64,000 nucleotides of DNA from Periplaneta americana (GCF_040183065.1 NW_027185565.1:1407501-1471500); one strand, 5' to 3'. Counted from the first letter of the stretch, positions 21,738 through 33,737 are shown. Numbers and translations are program-made. Notes: generated by a model from the letters alone, not told the origin.

Positions 21738-22640
21738 GTAAACATACAAAAAGCAAAGCTACTTCAAAAAAACAATACTACAATAGCAACTTCAGTACAC
21801 TTTGATTTAGAGTAACTCAAACAAGCAAAGAACACCTTACGTTCACGTTTTCATAACTCATCCCAGATTTATAAGCTGACCTGGAATTTTAGGGTAACTG
21901 CCGTGAACATCAACTATTATTAATACAGGAAGCTGAGAATAAAATTTAAAATTCGAGAAGGCAGTTGGAGGATCAGATAAGAGATAATTGTAACAGTGAA
22001 TTAAAGGAAAATCCTGGTTTGTCAGTGCTGAGGCCTGTGAAGCTAGGCATGGGAAGAAAGAGTGACGATCTCCCTGTTGAATTTTAATCCTCCTGCTGAA
22101 ATTTGAAAGCAAAATGTCAGTAAGTTCATTTACGCCCCTCTAACCTCTGTGTGAAGCGCTCCATCTCCGCTTACAAACTGAAATTCACTGATAAACTCAG
22201 CTTCACTGTGTATAATTTCGAAAAGATGATTGACATGTATTACATAGCAAATTATGAATAAAAATGTTGTAATTTTTTATTTGTGTATAAATTGAAATAA
22301 AACTTTTGAGGACCTGTTTTACTAATTTAAGTGCCTATATATTACTATTTTACAAGCTCTTTTTATGTGCCTGAACACACATTTTTTAGTCTCGAGAGTC
22401 CCAGGCCAAGTTACAAGTAAACATTCTCAAAGCAATGTCACTGTAAATTAACTAATGCAATAGCAACTACTGTATACTTGGAAATTACTGTAACTTAAAC
22501 AAAGAACAACTTAAATTCGTGTTTACATCACTCAATATAAAGTCATGAGTAAACACATATAGCACAATGCCACTATAAGTTAACTATAAAAGCATCACCA
22601 GTACAATTTGAAATTAAATGTAACATAAACAATAAATAAA
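21738..22640. repeat. Three related segments of about 110-125 bp
   Basis: Segments at about 21738-21862, 22416-22541 and 22542-22640 share the order AGTAAACA...CAA(A/T)G...AATAGCAACT(T/A)C...GTAACT(C/T)AAACAA...AAAGAACA. The last two are adjacent, and the first is 550 bp away. Confidence 0.5.
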
Positions 22641-24529
22641 CGTATATAATTAATACAAATTGGTTGCAGTCAGAGTGCTCCAGTTGACGCTGTAACTCAA
22701 GAAGCAGATTCTTCACTACCTTCAAACATTTCAACGACAATATTTAGGCCTATTTCTTATAAATCAGAGTGCATTAAGCACAGGCAGCCGAATTTCTTGT
22801 TTCGTTACAGGTATAAAATTATAAATTTTCAATTACATTTCAAGTCCTATTTGAATGCTTTCAGCCTTGAATTGTACATGCAGAATAACAACGGAATTTG
22901 GAAGTGGCGCCAAAGGAGCTCCTCTGCAATCCAACTGTTATTTTTCACGAGACAAAGACGATATACTCGCCTAAACGCAATATTTAAGTGGATGGTAGTT
23001 GATTTCAAATAATCACAGGGCCACGGCATGATGATTAATTTTTATTATTTATTCATTTTTTCAAAGAAATAAATAAAAAAATTCTTCATTATTTCATCTC
23101 AAATTATTTAAAACGTTAAGATGTTTCCAAGATGATTGTGAGATTTCAAATAATCGCATGTGACTTCATGATCAACATATTTGTCACATTTTATTTATTT
23201 ATTTATTTAATTTCAGTAAATAATGAAAATGTTTGTCTGGTTATTTGAAATAATTATGAAATCACACAATTGCATCACAAGAAATAGATACAGCATTTCC
23301 TGATCAGATCACTAATATTATTTTGAATGCAAAAACATACGATGGTATTCAAAATGCATATTCATTTTCCAATAACGATGTGTTGCGGGTTGCATCGTTC
23401 TCCCGCTAACACTCAAGAAGAGCTAAGTATTAGGCCTACAGAAATGCAAGTGAACATTTTCCCTGCACAGGTGACTCCTTAAATGTTCCACGTTAAAAAA
23501 ATACAAAAAAGATGTAAATGCAAGAATTTCTCACGTCCATATCAGATTTTTAGCATATTACCTACTGCCCTCTTCATTTGCATATAATTCCTCTAAAAAT
23601 GCGTCCTGTACTACTCCAAATCGGAAAAGAACAGTTGGACGTAAGGTATTACAATTTCTCAATTAAGTATTCGGTTTGAATTACTGATAGGCTATGTGCA
23701 AAAACAGAGAGGTTATTTAACAGGTTAAGACTTAATTTTTTTTTCCTCCACCATTGTCTTCAAAGTCACAGCAAGTAATTGTTTTTACGTGATATTTAAT
23801 GAGTTATATTATCTGTACCTCTTAGCATCAACAGTAGAAAAGCTGTATTATTTTGATGTAAGGTTTACAAAAGACTTCAGGATAATAAAATTCAACTTCC
23901 ATATATATGTTTCACACACATCTTTCCACTTGAAATCGCCACTGATGTTTACAAGACATTAAATTTTGTCGAATATAAGCTTTACATTATTACGTAGAAA
24001 GATTTTCCACATTAAAAATAATTGTTTGAACTATTAACGCCTTCAAAACAAGGTTATTAATAATACGCAATGCAAACATAACAGTGATGTGGTCACGCAT
24101 ATGACAATGAATTAGAGAGAACAAATCTCGCAATAGCTTCTCCAACCACACATATTAATTACTATTGTCCGGATATTCGGTGAAATATATTGTAAAATTT
24201 AGTGCCGATTCAGATCCGAAGAAATTTATGAGTGAGTTTTCTGCAGAAATACATTGTACATGAGTACTCAGTCATTCCATAGGCCTATGAGTCATCCGCT
24301 CTCTTCTTCACAGGACATCAACATGGAACGGTGCAACAGGAAACCTGTAAAGAAAAAGAAAGACGTACATTACTTTTATCCTTTCTCTGCTTTACCTTTC
24401 GATTATTTGTTTTGTCATCATCTGCCGAACATTTTACGTAATAGCCTATAGAGAGATTCTTCTAAACATCATCTCCGTTCAACATCTATTTACAGGATTC
24501 AACAAAGATCTGTTTTCAGAAAATGGGGG
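22641..24529. other. Gene-free AT-rich stretch
   Basis: No supported gene. Two adjacent segments at about 23004-23140 and 23143-23270 look like an old tandem duplication: both start TTTCAAATAATC(A/G)CA, contain CATGAT and end in TTTATTTATTT-like DNA. Confidence 0.45.
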
Positions 24530-24895
24530 GGGTGATAGTAGGATAATAAAAATAAAGTGCATAAAATTTGCTTATAATACGGCATTGGCGTTGGAAGAGG
24601 AGATGAAGGGATATGCTAATAGCTGTGAGCAGTATGGGATGAAGATAAATGCAGACAAAACGAAAATCATGGTTATCGGAAGAAAAATAAAGGCGGTAGG
24701 TGTGCGAATTGGAATTGAGACAATACAACAAGCGGGAAGCTTCAAATACTTAGGGTGTACTATGAATATTAACATGAGCTGCTGCCAGAAAGTCGAAAGG
24801 AGTACAGCAATGGTAAAGGAAGCTTCTAATGAAAAATGAGCATTATCACCAGACGTTTTCAAATAGAACAAAGAGACTAGTTAAGATGTAGACAT
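24530..24895 (+). pseudogene. LINE reverse transcriptase fragment
   Basis: The decayed ADD region at about 24560 (KFAYNTALALEEEMK) is followed by SCEQYGMKINADKTKIMVIG and VDSFKYLG-like AGSFKYLGCTMNINM, then VERSTAMVKEA. These match the palm/thumb region of a common insect LINE RT family. The minus-strand fragment at 57690-58205 belongs to the same family but covers the next part of the protein. The ADD itself is lost (YNT). Confidence 0.7.
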
Positions 24896-25689
24896 ACAGT
24901 ACCGGTGCATGTGGGAAAACTGCTTCGTTCACTGAAGTGTGAACTGTTAACTTGCAACTTGCTCGATTTACACCTAGCTAGTATTCAAAGTAACCAAACG
25001 TAGGTCTCTAATTATTGATATATTTAAAGGCGAATTAGGTTACACAGTACTCGCAAATCGGCGACTAGTACTCTTCGTGTGGTTTTTCACAGTTACTTAG
25101 GCAGATGCCGGGTTGGAATTTTCTTTTCCACGGTTCATTTTCCCTTCCCCTCCCGCGTAGAAAAGGAATTTAGATTTCATATCATATCGTGTATCTTCTT
25201 CATCTCATTCAATATCCATATTCAGGTCAAGATGCAGTCTTCATCCGCTTACGAGAGGGTGCGTCTTCTCCCCATCTGTTCCCGGGTTCCCCTTCCGCAA
25301 TATATCGGTCAGGATTTATTCCTTAAGAGCACTTCCAAGGGCGCTTCGACAACTTGGAAAGGCCGTTGGAATAGATTCTGTGATACTTAGTCACCTTGCC
25401 GGTATGAACTTAGAGCGGGGAAAGATAGGAGGCCCACATTGGATGAGCGGGTGAGGGGTCACATGCTGCCGGTGGGCTGGTACACCTTCAACCTCATTTA
25501 TCCAGTAATATTCGGGGTGCACAATAGACCTCAGTATTGCCGACGTGCCAAGAGTCGTCCTAACCCACCCGTGGCCCCCGTGACCTACCCTAACCCTACT
25601 ACTCATCACAATCCGGCGAGGCTGTTATGTATCACCTCATAATAACTTTTGGGAATAGGACTGTAGACATATACCGCTCAATCTTTGCT
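24896..25689. other. Unassigned repeat-like block
   Basis: The stretch 25090-25640 is GC-richer and resembles interspersed repeats in style: TTCTCATCTCATTC, GCACAATAGACCTCAGTATTGCCG. The phrase CACAATAGACCTCAG also occurs in the SINE at 38722-39295 (near 39232), so the right half is probably a diverged relative of that SINE's 3' part. No protein-coding feature. Confidence 0.4.
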
Positions 25690-25698
25690 CTCGTTTTA

Positions 25699-25710
25699 AT
25701 AATAATAATG

Positions 25711-25769
<59 letters not shown>

Positions 25770-25770
25770 C
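25699..25770. repeat. (AAT)n microsatellite
   Basis: An almost pure trinucleotide run of about 24 units with one interruption (AATGATAAT). Confidence 0.95.
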
Positions 25771-26206
25771 TTGAACACAGACGCCGAAAGAGGCATACAG
25801 AGTTGAAAGCTGTAAATAAAAGAACTGAAAATAAATGAAGCTGACCTGAAGTTCTTCTAAGACTTTTCTAAGGTTGCCAATTAATACTAGGGACGCGGCG
25901 ACATAAAACGACCTACCGACAATAAAAAAGGGAATAAAACTTATTCTCAGGACTCCAGCATGTAAAATATTTGACCGTGTTTTAAGCTAATGTTGTAGCA
26001 GCCACTGAAGCTTGAAATTTAATGGCGATATGGTTCATAAGTGCAAAGGCAATTGCTTTTCTTTTATGAGGCACGCTCATGAGGGAACACAGATATCGGA
26101 CTTCTATATATTTTCTTCCCGCTCTGCCTTCAAATTTTAAAGCTCAAAACTTCCCGACGCAGCGTCATCGTGTCGCACATCTGCAACGACTGTAGTCGAA
26201 CTAAAA
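25771..26206. other. No gene seen
   Basis: Anonymous DNA between the (AAT)n run and the LINE tail. Confidence 0.5.
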
Positions 26207-26207
26207 T

Positions 26208-26247
26208 ATATTTATTTACTTATTTATTTATTTGTTTGTTTAATTGT

Positions 26248-26294
<47 letters not shown>

Positions 26295-27424
26295 TTCTGG
26301 TGCAGTTAAGGCCATTAGGCCTTCTCTTCCACAACACCAGGAATACAAATACAATAATAGAAATAAACATAAAAAATACACTATATACAAAGTAAGGCTA
26401 CACAAGAAATAAAGAGAGAGAGAGAGAGAGAGAGAGAGAAAACACTATAAACAAAGTAAAGCCAGACAAAAATATACACAGGTTGCAGTCACACAAATTT
26501 TAAATGAGTGATTAAGTATCATAATTAATTGTATCCTAACTAATTAACCAACATAAAACAAGAAACTTGCAATTTTAATCTAGATTAAAAAAGAAAAAGA
26601 AAAACAAATCAATACTTCTAGCAATACCTAAAAACATTAACTAAGACAAAATTTTCCAATTTAATTCTGAATTGTGATAAAGTCCGGCAGTCCCTGACGT
26701 CATTAGGTAACGAATTCCAGAGGCGAGGTATTTCTACAGTATAGGAAGATGAGCATAAAGGCGTTCTATGATGAGGGATAGAAAGATGTGCTTGATGTCG
26801 GTTTCGGAGAGTTTTAAGAAATGGAAAGCGCGATAACAGATAATTCGGAGTAGAAGTAACTTATGCATGATTCTAAACAGAAGATACAGTGAATGTATTG
26901 TTCTTCGTTCCTTCAGACGCACCCATGAAAGTAACTGGAGGGAAGGTGTTATATGGTCAAATTGCAGATGAATCCTATGCACACATTATGAACACGTTGT
27001 AGTCTCTCACCTAAGAGTGAACTTACATTAGTTAGCAAGGAATCGCAATAATCAAAATGGGGCATTACAAGCGTCTGAATAAGATTCTTTTTTAGACTAA
27101 GTGGTAGAAATTCTTTCATATGAAACAAGGAGCGAAGTTGAGAAAATATTTTTTTGCAAATGTGTGTTACTTGAGTGTTCCAATTTAGATCGCTATCCAT
27201 AAAAATGCCAAGATTTTTAACTGTTTCACTGTATTTAACAATAATCCCATTCAATATTAGGCCTATATGTGGTACAGTACTACTATCAAGAGTGCTTCGT
27301 AGACGATTATGTCCCGTTACGATTGCTTGCGTTTTACAGCATCTGGATTTAACCTTAATCCAAATGTGTGTGCCCACAGTGAAATCGAATTCATGTCTTC
27401 GTTTATTTTATTTACTGCGTCACC
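26208..27424 (-). mobile_element. 5'-truncated LINE with (TTTA)n tail
   Basis: On the minus strand it encodes INEDMNSISLWAHTFGL..NP near 27400, VKNLGIFMDSDLNWNTQVTH, SLFHMKEFLPLSLKKNLIQT and HFDYCDSLL, then after a frameshift near 26980 DHITPSLQLLSWVRLKERRT and, near 26710, LEFVT followed by DVRDCRTLSQFRIKLENF. This is the thumb and C-terminus of a CR1/jockey-like insect RT (clade inferred). The 3' UTR ends with GGCCTAATGGCCTTAACTGC and a long (TAAA)n tail at 26208-26296. A (GA)n run at 26413-26439 lies in the 3' UTR. Frameshifts make it a pseudogene. Its 5' edge meets the inverted-repeat structure at about 27424. Confidence 0.8.
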
Positions 27425-27884
27425 ATTCTTGTGGGGCCCCCTTTCATCGACTTCAACCGTGAGAATAAAGTTGAATCTTGGTTTCTAAAAGGCCGTCATG
27501 CTGTAACAGACGTCGGAAGAGAAGAGCGTAACACAAAGGGAGAAACTTCTGAAGGAATGGCTATGCTGTGCAAAGTCTTCTGATGTTTTAGGAACCGGTA
27601 TGTAGTTTTGTAAATGCCTTTGTTGCAAATTAGGCCTGATTATTAATTTTTTTAACCCAAATTGAGTGATTTTATACTAACATGGATTTAATTTACATTT
27701 CTTTTGAAAGGTACATTAAGATGTGAAAATTAGTAAGGGTTAATTATACTTTTAATACGCTTTTCTTTCTGACTATTGTTTAGGCCTTGAATTACCGGTA
27801 TACTTGGCAGTAATCATCTCTCCGTTTGCTCCAATGAATTTTGCACAGTTACAACTTCCTCTCTAGAAAAAGGCAACTGATTGT

Positions 27885-27917
<33 letters not shown>

Positions 27918-28042
27918 TATTATTATTATTACCATTCATTATTAATTTCACTCTTTGACTATCTGATAGTATATTTGTGACCTAGTTGAGTGTAAGAGGA
28001 AGCCATATGCCCTTAAGTCTGCAAATATAAATTAAGAATAAA

Positions 28043-28093
<51 letters not shown>

Positions 28094-28216
28094 TTCACAT
28101 GGGAAGTAGTAGCGAATATGAAGCCTGCAAAAAAGAATATTTTAATTGGCTAAGACTATCATTTTTCTTATAGCCAACCAAAGTCGAAATTGAGCCACAA
28201 ATTATTTTACGTGACG

Positions 28217-28584
28217 TTAATTGTTTACGCAGTTCCAAACACAAATGAAACTGAACCAAAAAGTCGTATTGTATGTCCCTGGGCCCGTAGACTTATGTGT
28301 TTGTTTTATGGCCTCGCTCGCATTCTTACACTTTGACTCACATCCCAAGAATAATAAAAGTCTCAATCTGCCTCCCATTCCATCAAAGTTAATGCTCGTT
28401 TCTTCAGAAACTGACGCAAAGCTTTCCTTGTACATATTTTAATTATGAGGGGACAGATTTTAAACGCTGTCATTTCTGGGTAGCTTGCAGCCAACATCTT
28501 GTCAATATGAATTCCTTGGACTGATCCGTCTTCCGTGACAATGATGGAATGTTCGGTGCCATCACCTGCAGCAGTGGTAGTCAA
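28217..28584 (-). other. Unidentified open frames in the loop of the inverted repeat
   Basis: Two overlapping minus-strand frames look more protein-like than neighbouring DNA. One (28584-28363) contains GDGTEHSIIVTEDGSVQGIH, DKMLAASYPEMTAFKICP and KALRQFLKKRALTLMEWE. The other (28435-28217) contains KESFASVSEETSINFDGMGG and GPGTYNTTFWFSFICVW. Neither matches a family I know. They could be a captured host fragment or a remnant of the element's own gene. Confidence 0.3.
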
Positions 28585-28680
28585 TTTTATTTGTTAACGT
28601 ATCCCCAAAACACCTTTTTTACCTATGTACCCCATTGCAATTCTATAAGAAATAACAAAAGATTATGACTGCTGTATACA

Positions 28681-28683
28681 AAA

Positions 28684-28743
<60 letters not shown>
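28681..28743. repeat. (AAAT)n and (AAT)n microsatellite
   Basis: A run of AAAT units followed by AAT units at the inner edge of the right arm. The matching left-arm position carries an (ATT)n run at about 27886-27940, and a separate (ATT)n lies at 28047-28092. Confidence 0.9.
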
Positions 28744-28744
<1 letters not shown>

Positions 28745-29205
28745 GTTGCTTTTTTCTACAGAAGAAGTTGTTGTAGTTATGCAAAATACATTGGTAACTA
28801 CTGCCTAGTGATTACTGCCTAGTGTACCGGGAATTCAAGGTCTAAACAATGTTCAGAGAGGAAAGCACATTAAAAATATAATTAACCTTTATTAATTTTC
28901 TCATCTTAATCCACTTTTCAGAAGAAATGTAAAATAAATCCATGTTAATATAAAATGACTGAATTTGGGTTAAAAAAAATAATAATTAGCTTGCAGCAAA
29001 GGCATCTACTAAACTACCTGTACATACCGTTTCCCAAAATATCAAAGATTTTGCACAGCATAGCCATTTCTTGAGTATTTTCTCACTTTGTGTTACGCTC
29101 TTCCCTTCCGACGTCTATTACAGCATGACGGCCTTTTAGAAACTAATATTTAACATACTTGTCCAGGTTGAAGTCGATGGAAGGACTCCCCACAATCAAG
29201 TTGAG

Positions 29206-30087
29206 CTGGGAAAATGCCTTACAACATACTGGCCACTCGAAATTCCAACTCACGATCGCTTTTACCATTTACCAAGGGGAATGCACTTTTGAGGCTTTGG
29301 TAGTTTTTCGATAGACCTATTTAAATAAACTTTGTTGAAAGTACATTAGTTCAAAATAGCTTCATCTACATTCCTATGTGGAACTTAAACTCCTATACCG
29401 ACCTCGTCAAATCTTCCCTACCTTTAGATATTGCCTTCCAGTTAACAATTATTCATTTCCTTATATCTTTATATACACAGTTCTACAAGTTGAATTCTTA
29501 TTGTACATATTTATTTAATAAAACTATTATAAAGGTTACTTTTTGACTCTTCCTCGTATTGTAATTATTTTTCAATTATACACAGTATTGGCACAAATTT
29601 TTGTAAAAAGATGTGCGTTTCCTTGCATTCGCTGTTTGTATATAATTTTATCCCGATGATGTACTAGTATATTATCTACTGCATTCTGAAGTTCAATGTT
29701 CTCTCGTAAAATATGGAGGTGAAATATAACGTCTAAATTCCAGTACTTTAAGATGATAATAATTAAAGAAAACGCTAGCAGACGGACAGAATTTCGGAAA
29801 TGCATTGATTATTTTCAGTGTGTGCTTTTATTACTGACCTGAAGATGTCATAAGTGTTTGTACCTTTCATTTTAATCACATAGGAAATATTTACGTTAAA
29901 AAAATAGTGATCTATTTCAATGTAATATATTATATCCTAAGTAAAAATTTAATACAATCTATGTAACATAATTTCTGAAGGTTAATTCCTAACCACGTGC
30001 CGACATTTAGGATACACGGCCACTAGCTACCAAAGATAATTGTCATAAAGATCTCAGAATGAAGCCATTGCAAAGAACTGCGAGTTA
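29206..30087. other. Gene-free stretch
   Basis: AT-rich DNA without a supported feature. Confidence 0.5.
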
Positions 30088-30475
30088 CATGATAATAGGC
30101 ATGGTACCAGATAAAACCGTCTAATACAAAGGAATGCTCTAAAACGTTACCAGTTGCAGGACACTAGGCATAGAATCACATAAAATGGTTCCAGAACAAT
30201 TGGCATGGAACCACATAGAATCGTCTAATATGTACGAATACTGAACATGGCAGCATTAGTGGAATCCCCAAGAAGTTAACGAGTGACAGGACAATAAGCA
30301 TAGCATCACATAAAACCATCTAATACAAACATATTCTGAACATAGCAGCATATTTTAAAAAATACTTAAGAAGTTAAGATTTGTAGGACAATCGGCATCG
30401 AACCACATAAAACCGACTAATGCAAACGAATGCTGAACGTGGCAGGATTAGAAGAAGCCTAAAATAATTGCAACA
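30088..30475. repeat. Minisatellite, about 97-bp unit, four to five copies
   Basis: Each unit reads ACAATxGGCATxGxACCACATAAAACCGTCTAATACAAAC-like text, then GAATxCTGAACATGGCAGCAT, then AAGAAGTTAA and a GxAGG end. Three full copies lie at about 30191-30286, 30287-30383 and 30384-30475. Two shortened copies precede them. Copies differ by about 15-20%. Confidence 0.8.
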
Positions 30476-30767
30476 GAAATGCACCATATGCACATTGTGC
30501 GCTTTAATCTGTATACGAGAGTACAGTGGGTAAAAGAAGTCTCTGTACACCAATCGTAAATAAATTCTTTATTAAATAATATGTACCAGGATATCACTTT
30601 ATTTCTACTTGCATTTTTATTGTACCTGCGTTTATGAATGTACTTGACTCCCACCCCTTTCACTAATGTCTTTGCTCCAGTCAGCCACACAAACTTATGG
30701 CCGCTGTTACATTCGAAGTCTGCTAGCAGTGAAGTAAGCAGTACAGAGTATAGTGTGTTTCAGAAAT

Positions 30768-32240
30768 ATGATTACGTTTTCTATACAAGAAAGAGCCTAT
30801 ATTATTGAAGCTTATTTTCGCACAGGTACGGTGTGTAGCAGGACTGAATAACTTTATCTGTGTGGACTGAGCAGAAGTGAAGATTAGAGTTACCGAACGT
30901 ATGGCACGGTACTTAACAACATTATTAAAACAAGAGTTTTGTTTTACTGTTTCTAGGTATGAAGGATAATGGTGGAAACTTGAATTACAATATAACCGAA
31001 TGTGAACAACAGTTTTCTTCACGCTTCCCTGATTATGTCATTAGAAATATTTTTGTAGAAATGCCATTAATGTGGTAGAGAAATTTAGAGCAACAGGATG
31101 TACAGAAGGGAAGAAAAGTGTAAGACGGCCAACGAAGGTGACAAAAGATGCTAAAGAAAGAATGCAGCGAAGTCCTAATAAGCCGGTCAAGAAGCTAGCT
31201 GTAGAAATTGGGGTTTTTTACGGAAATGCTCACAAAATTCTCACGAAGAAATTAGGAATGTTTCCATACAAAGTATCCGTAGTTCAAGAGCTTAAACCTC
31301 CTGATTTCACAGCAAGACTTCAATACTCTCATTGGTTCCAACAGCAGATAACAAAGAATTCCTGAACCTGACCTTTCATACAGATGAAGCATGGTTTTAT
31401 CTTTCTAGGTATGTGAACAGTCTAAATTTCCGGTTATGGAGTACAAAAGCTTTCAATATCCGGTAATTTCATCATTATACAATTTTGTTATTCTAGGTTT
31501 AATTTGTAATTCAGTAAATACAAAATATTCTTTTTTTTTTACTTCTATGATAAATTGTCTAGCTTTCATTAGTCAGGTAATCATTTCGTACTTTGATTTT
31601 TTATTATAATTGTAATTATAATATTAATTGTAATTTTATTTTTCATATTATAGTTGTAATCCCCTGGTAGAGGGGCAGAGAAGGTCTGATGGCCTTATCT
31701 CTACTAGGTTAAATAAATAAATACTAAATACTAAACAAACAATCCGTATGAATTTATTGAAACACCCTTGCACGAAGAGAAAATTGGATTCTGGGTTGCC
31801 ATGTCACGAAGAAGGATCATAGGACCATTATTTTTCGATGAAACTGTAAATGCTATGGTATACAGAGAACAATTTTTGCAAAAATTCTTAGAAGTACATG
31901 ATGATGAATTGCAAGAGGGATATTTCCAACAATATGTTGTTACTGCACATACTGCTGGCAGTACAATAAACTTCTTGGAAGAATTCTATGACACAAGATT
32001 AATAAACGGAGGATATGGCCCCCCAGTCGCCCGATTTGAGTTTTGGTTTATTTTTTGTGGGTTTACTGTAAAACAGCCGTGTTTGCTAAACATCCGGCAA
32101 CAATAGAGGAACTAAAAATTACATTCAAGAAACTATAAATTCAATTTCAGAGAATATGCTTCAAAATATCTTAATAATATGCATAAAAGAATTGAAGCCT
32201 GCATTGTAATGAACGGCAATTATTTTCAGCAACTCGTTTA
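30768..32240 (+). pseudogene. Mariner-like transposase pseudogene, split by a LINE tail
   Basis: The remnant starts with FSIQERAYIIEAYFRTGTV. It continues in several frames with the HTH region FRATGCTEGKKSVRRPTKV, SPNKPVKKLAVEI and PYKVSVVQELKPPDF, then the first catalytic box FHTDEAWFYLS (Asp present) near 31381. After the inserted LINE tail it resumes with NPYEFIETPLHEEKIGFWVA, MSRRRIIGPLFFDETVN and GYFQQYVVTAHTA, where the second catalytic Asp is Tyr (TAT at 31933-31935). A frameshift follows near 32010. The protein ends IEACIVMNGNYFQQLV with a stop at 32238-32240. The layout fits insect Tc1/mariner transposases of DD34D/E type. TIRs were not found. Confidence 0.8.
31466..31722 (+). mobile_element. 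LINE 3' end inserted in the mariner-like gene
   Basis: About 260 bp interrupt the transposase between WSTK and NPYEF. The insert ends with GGCAGAGAAGGTCTGATGGC, CTCTACTAGG and (TAAA)n, a 3' end of the same style as the LINE at 26208-27424. Only the 3' UTR is present, as expected from severe 5' truncation. Confidence 0.75.
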
Positions 32241-32261
32241 AAATTTCAAATTTGCTTATTT

Positions 32262-32509
32262 TGAATTGAGGTGGCTAGAAACTAAAGGATGCAAGTGACA
32301 TTTCTAATAACATGAGTTAAGTGCATCCAGGTTAAGCTAAAGCATCTAAAATTTTAGTGGCAAAGGAATATATCTTTTAACCGCATCATACATTAAAATT
32401 TAAATTAATAATTTCACTGATTTTACGAAAGCTTAAATACTTTCAACCCCATTTTCTCAAAAGTAACTTAAGTGCACTGACATCCCTTTGCTTCTTACCC
32501 CCTCAATTT
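32262..32509. mobile_element. 248-bp MITE
   Basis: The left end reads TGAATTGAGGTGGCTAGAAAC, followed by AAAGGATGCAAGTGAC. The right end is its imperfect reverse complement (GTGCACTGACATCCCTTTGC, TTCTTACCCCCTCAATTT). TIRs of about 40 bp; a second inner match GTTAAGTGCA / TAACTTAAGTGCA. Non-coding. Confidence 0.7.
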
Positions 32510-33147
32510 AAATTCACTCTCTATATTGTATGTTAACACCGGTAATATGCTGAATAAAGTAGACATTACATAATGAATACAAAGCCTGAAGAGTTGAGTT
32601 TGTGAAAAAAAAAATACTACTCTATTATATTTTGATAAAATACCGTAAAAGTAATGATCAAACTGAAAATGGTAATACCGTATTTCCCTGTAACATAAAT
32701 GGATACACTATTTTTCTCTTCTCCTATAGCTAGTAAAATGATTTCTTTACATATTGCACTAGTAACACCAAACTCCTGTAATTGAAGCGGGTTAACAGTG
32801 TTTCCGAGTATAGCCAGGTTAATGTTAAAAATATTGTTAAAAAGAAAGTGATATCCCTGTACGTACGTACTAAGAAGAAAATTCTGCTTGATTGTAGTAG
32901 GACACGTGTGCACATGCATATGATTCATGTAGGCCTATATAAAACAAGGCGAGGCTGTGTGTGTTCACTTCCCTCTTAAACATGCAATAAATTAACGATC
33001 GCTAGTTGAAGGCGAAGAAAGATCTCCTTACATGCGTTCTTTTTATTGCTGTAACGGTCTTATTTAACGGCTTGACGTGAGAACTGAACTCTATCAATTT
33101 AGTTACGGCCAGTACATACTTGATTGTAACTAGTAAGGCGAACGGTA
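32510..33147. other. No gene seen
   Basis: AT-rich DNA. Open frames on both strands at 32617-32979 have no motif. Confidence 0.5.
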
Positions 33148-33155
33148 TGCAAGAA

Positions 33156-33367
33156 AAAATTATGTTTTATTTAACGACATTCGCAACTGCCGAGGTTATA
33201 TCAGCGTCGCCGGTGTACCGGAATTTTGTCCCACAGGACTTCTTTTACATGCCAGTAAATCTACTGACATGAGCACATAAATGTCATCGACTTCGACCGG
33301 GATCGAACCCGCAACCTCGGGCACAGAATGCCCGCACTCTACCCACTGCGCCATCTAGGTCGACGAG
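33156..33367 (-). mobile_element. tRNA-derived SINE (second family), minus strand
   Basis: The tRNA-like head is on the right: GGTTCGATCCCGGTC as a B box on the minus strand, and TGGCGCAGTGGGTAGAGTG as an A-box region. The body holds CGGTGTACCGG, and the other end has TTTATTTAACGAC. TGCAAGAA at 33148-33155 and 33368-33375 is a target-site duplication. Confidence 0.85.
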
Positions 33368-33737
33368 TGCAAGAAGTAGGCTATCATAAAAGTGTACATT
33401 ATGGAACTTTTATTAGCTATTCGAAGTTTAATTGTGAAGTTAAGAAAAGAAGGAAAATCCATTAGAATAGCAGACAGCGTCAAGTAATCCACCTTCTTCT
33501 ACTCAATAGTATAACAGGAATTTCAATTATATTACTTGTCACCACAGTGCCAAAGAAAATCACACGCAAGGATCATAGGTATATCATCCCACTAGCATAA
33601 TCACATTGTAATAATCAATATCTATAAGTAATTGCCCAGCACTATATTAAGATTAACCGCTTTGTTATGGAAAATATTTCAATGTCATATATGACGATAT
33701 TCCTGTTAAACAACCGCTGGTATTCCTTTGCATGATA

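Larger units (their letters stand above)
27424..29205. mobile_element. 1.78-kb inverted-repeat structure (arms about 0.5 kb)
   Basis: The left arm (about 27424-27930) and right arm (about 28718-29205) are inverted copies. Shared landmarks include CATCGACTTCAACC, GGCCGTCATGCTGTAA(C/T)AGACGTC, GAAGAGCGTAACACAAAG, ATGGCTATGCTGTGCAAA and TAACCCAAATT. The arms also share an inner GCAACT block next to ATT-type microsatellites. I estimate identity at about 80%. The middle (27931-28717) is single-copy and holds further (ATT)n runs and the open frame at 28217-28584. It could be a foldback or long-TIR transposon, or an old inverted duplication. No target duplication was identified. Confidence 0.75.

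Noticed and set aside
24516..24871. Minus-strand open frames at 24.5-24.9 kb
   Set aside because: Antisense to a recognisable LINE reverse transcriptase fragment.
26170..26412. Open frame rich in YLFI repeats
   Set aside because: Translation of the (TTTA)n tail of a LINE.
30088..30475. CRISPR-like array
   Set aside because: Units of about 97 bp are continuous repeats without unique spacers, in an animal genome: a minisatellite.
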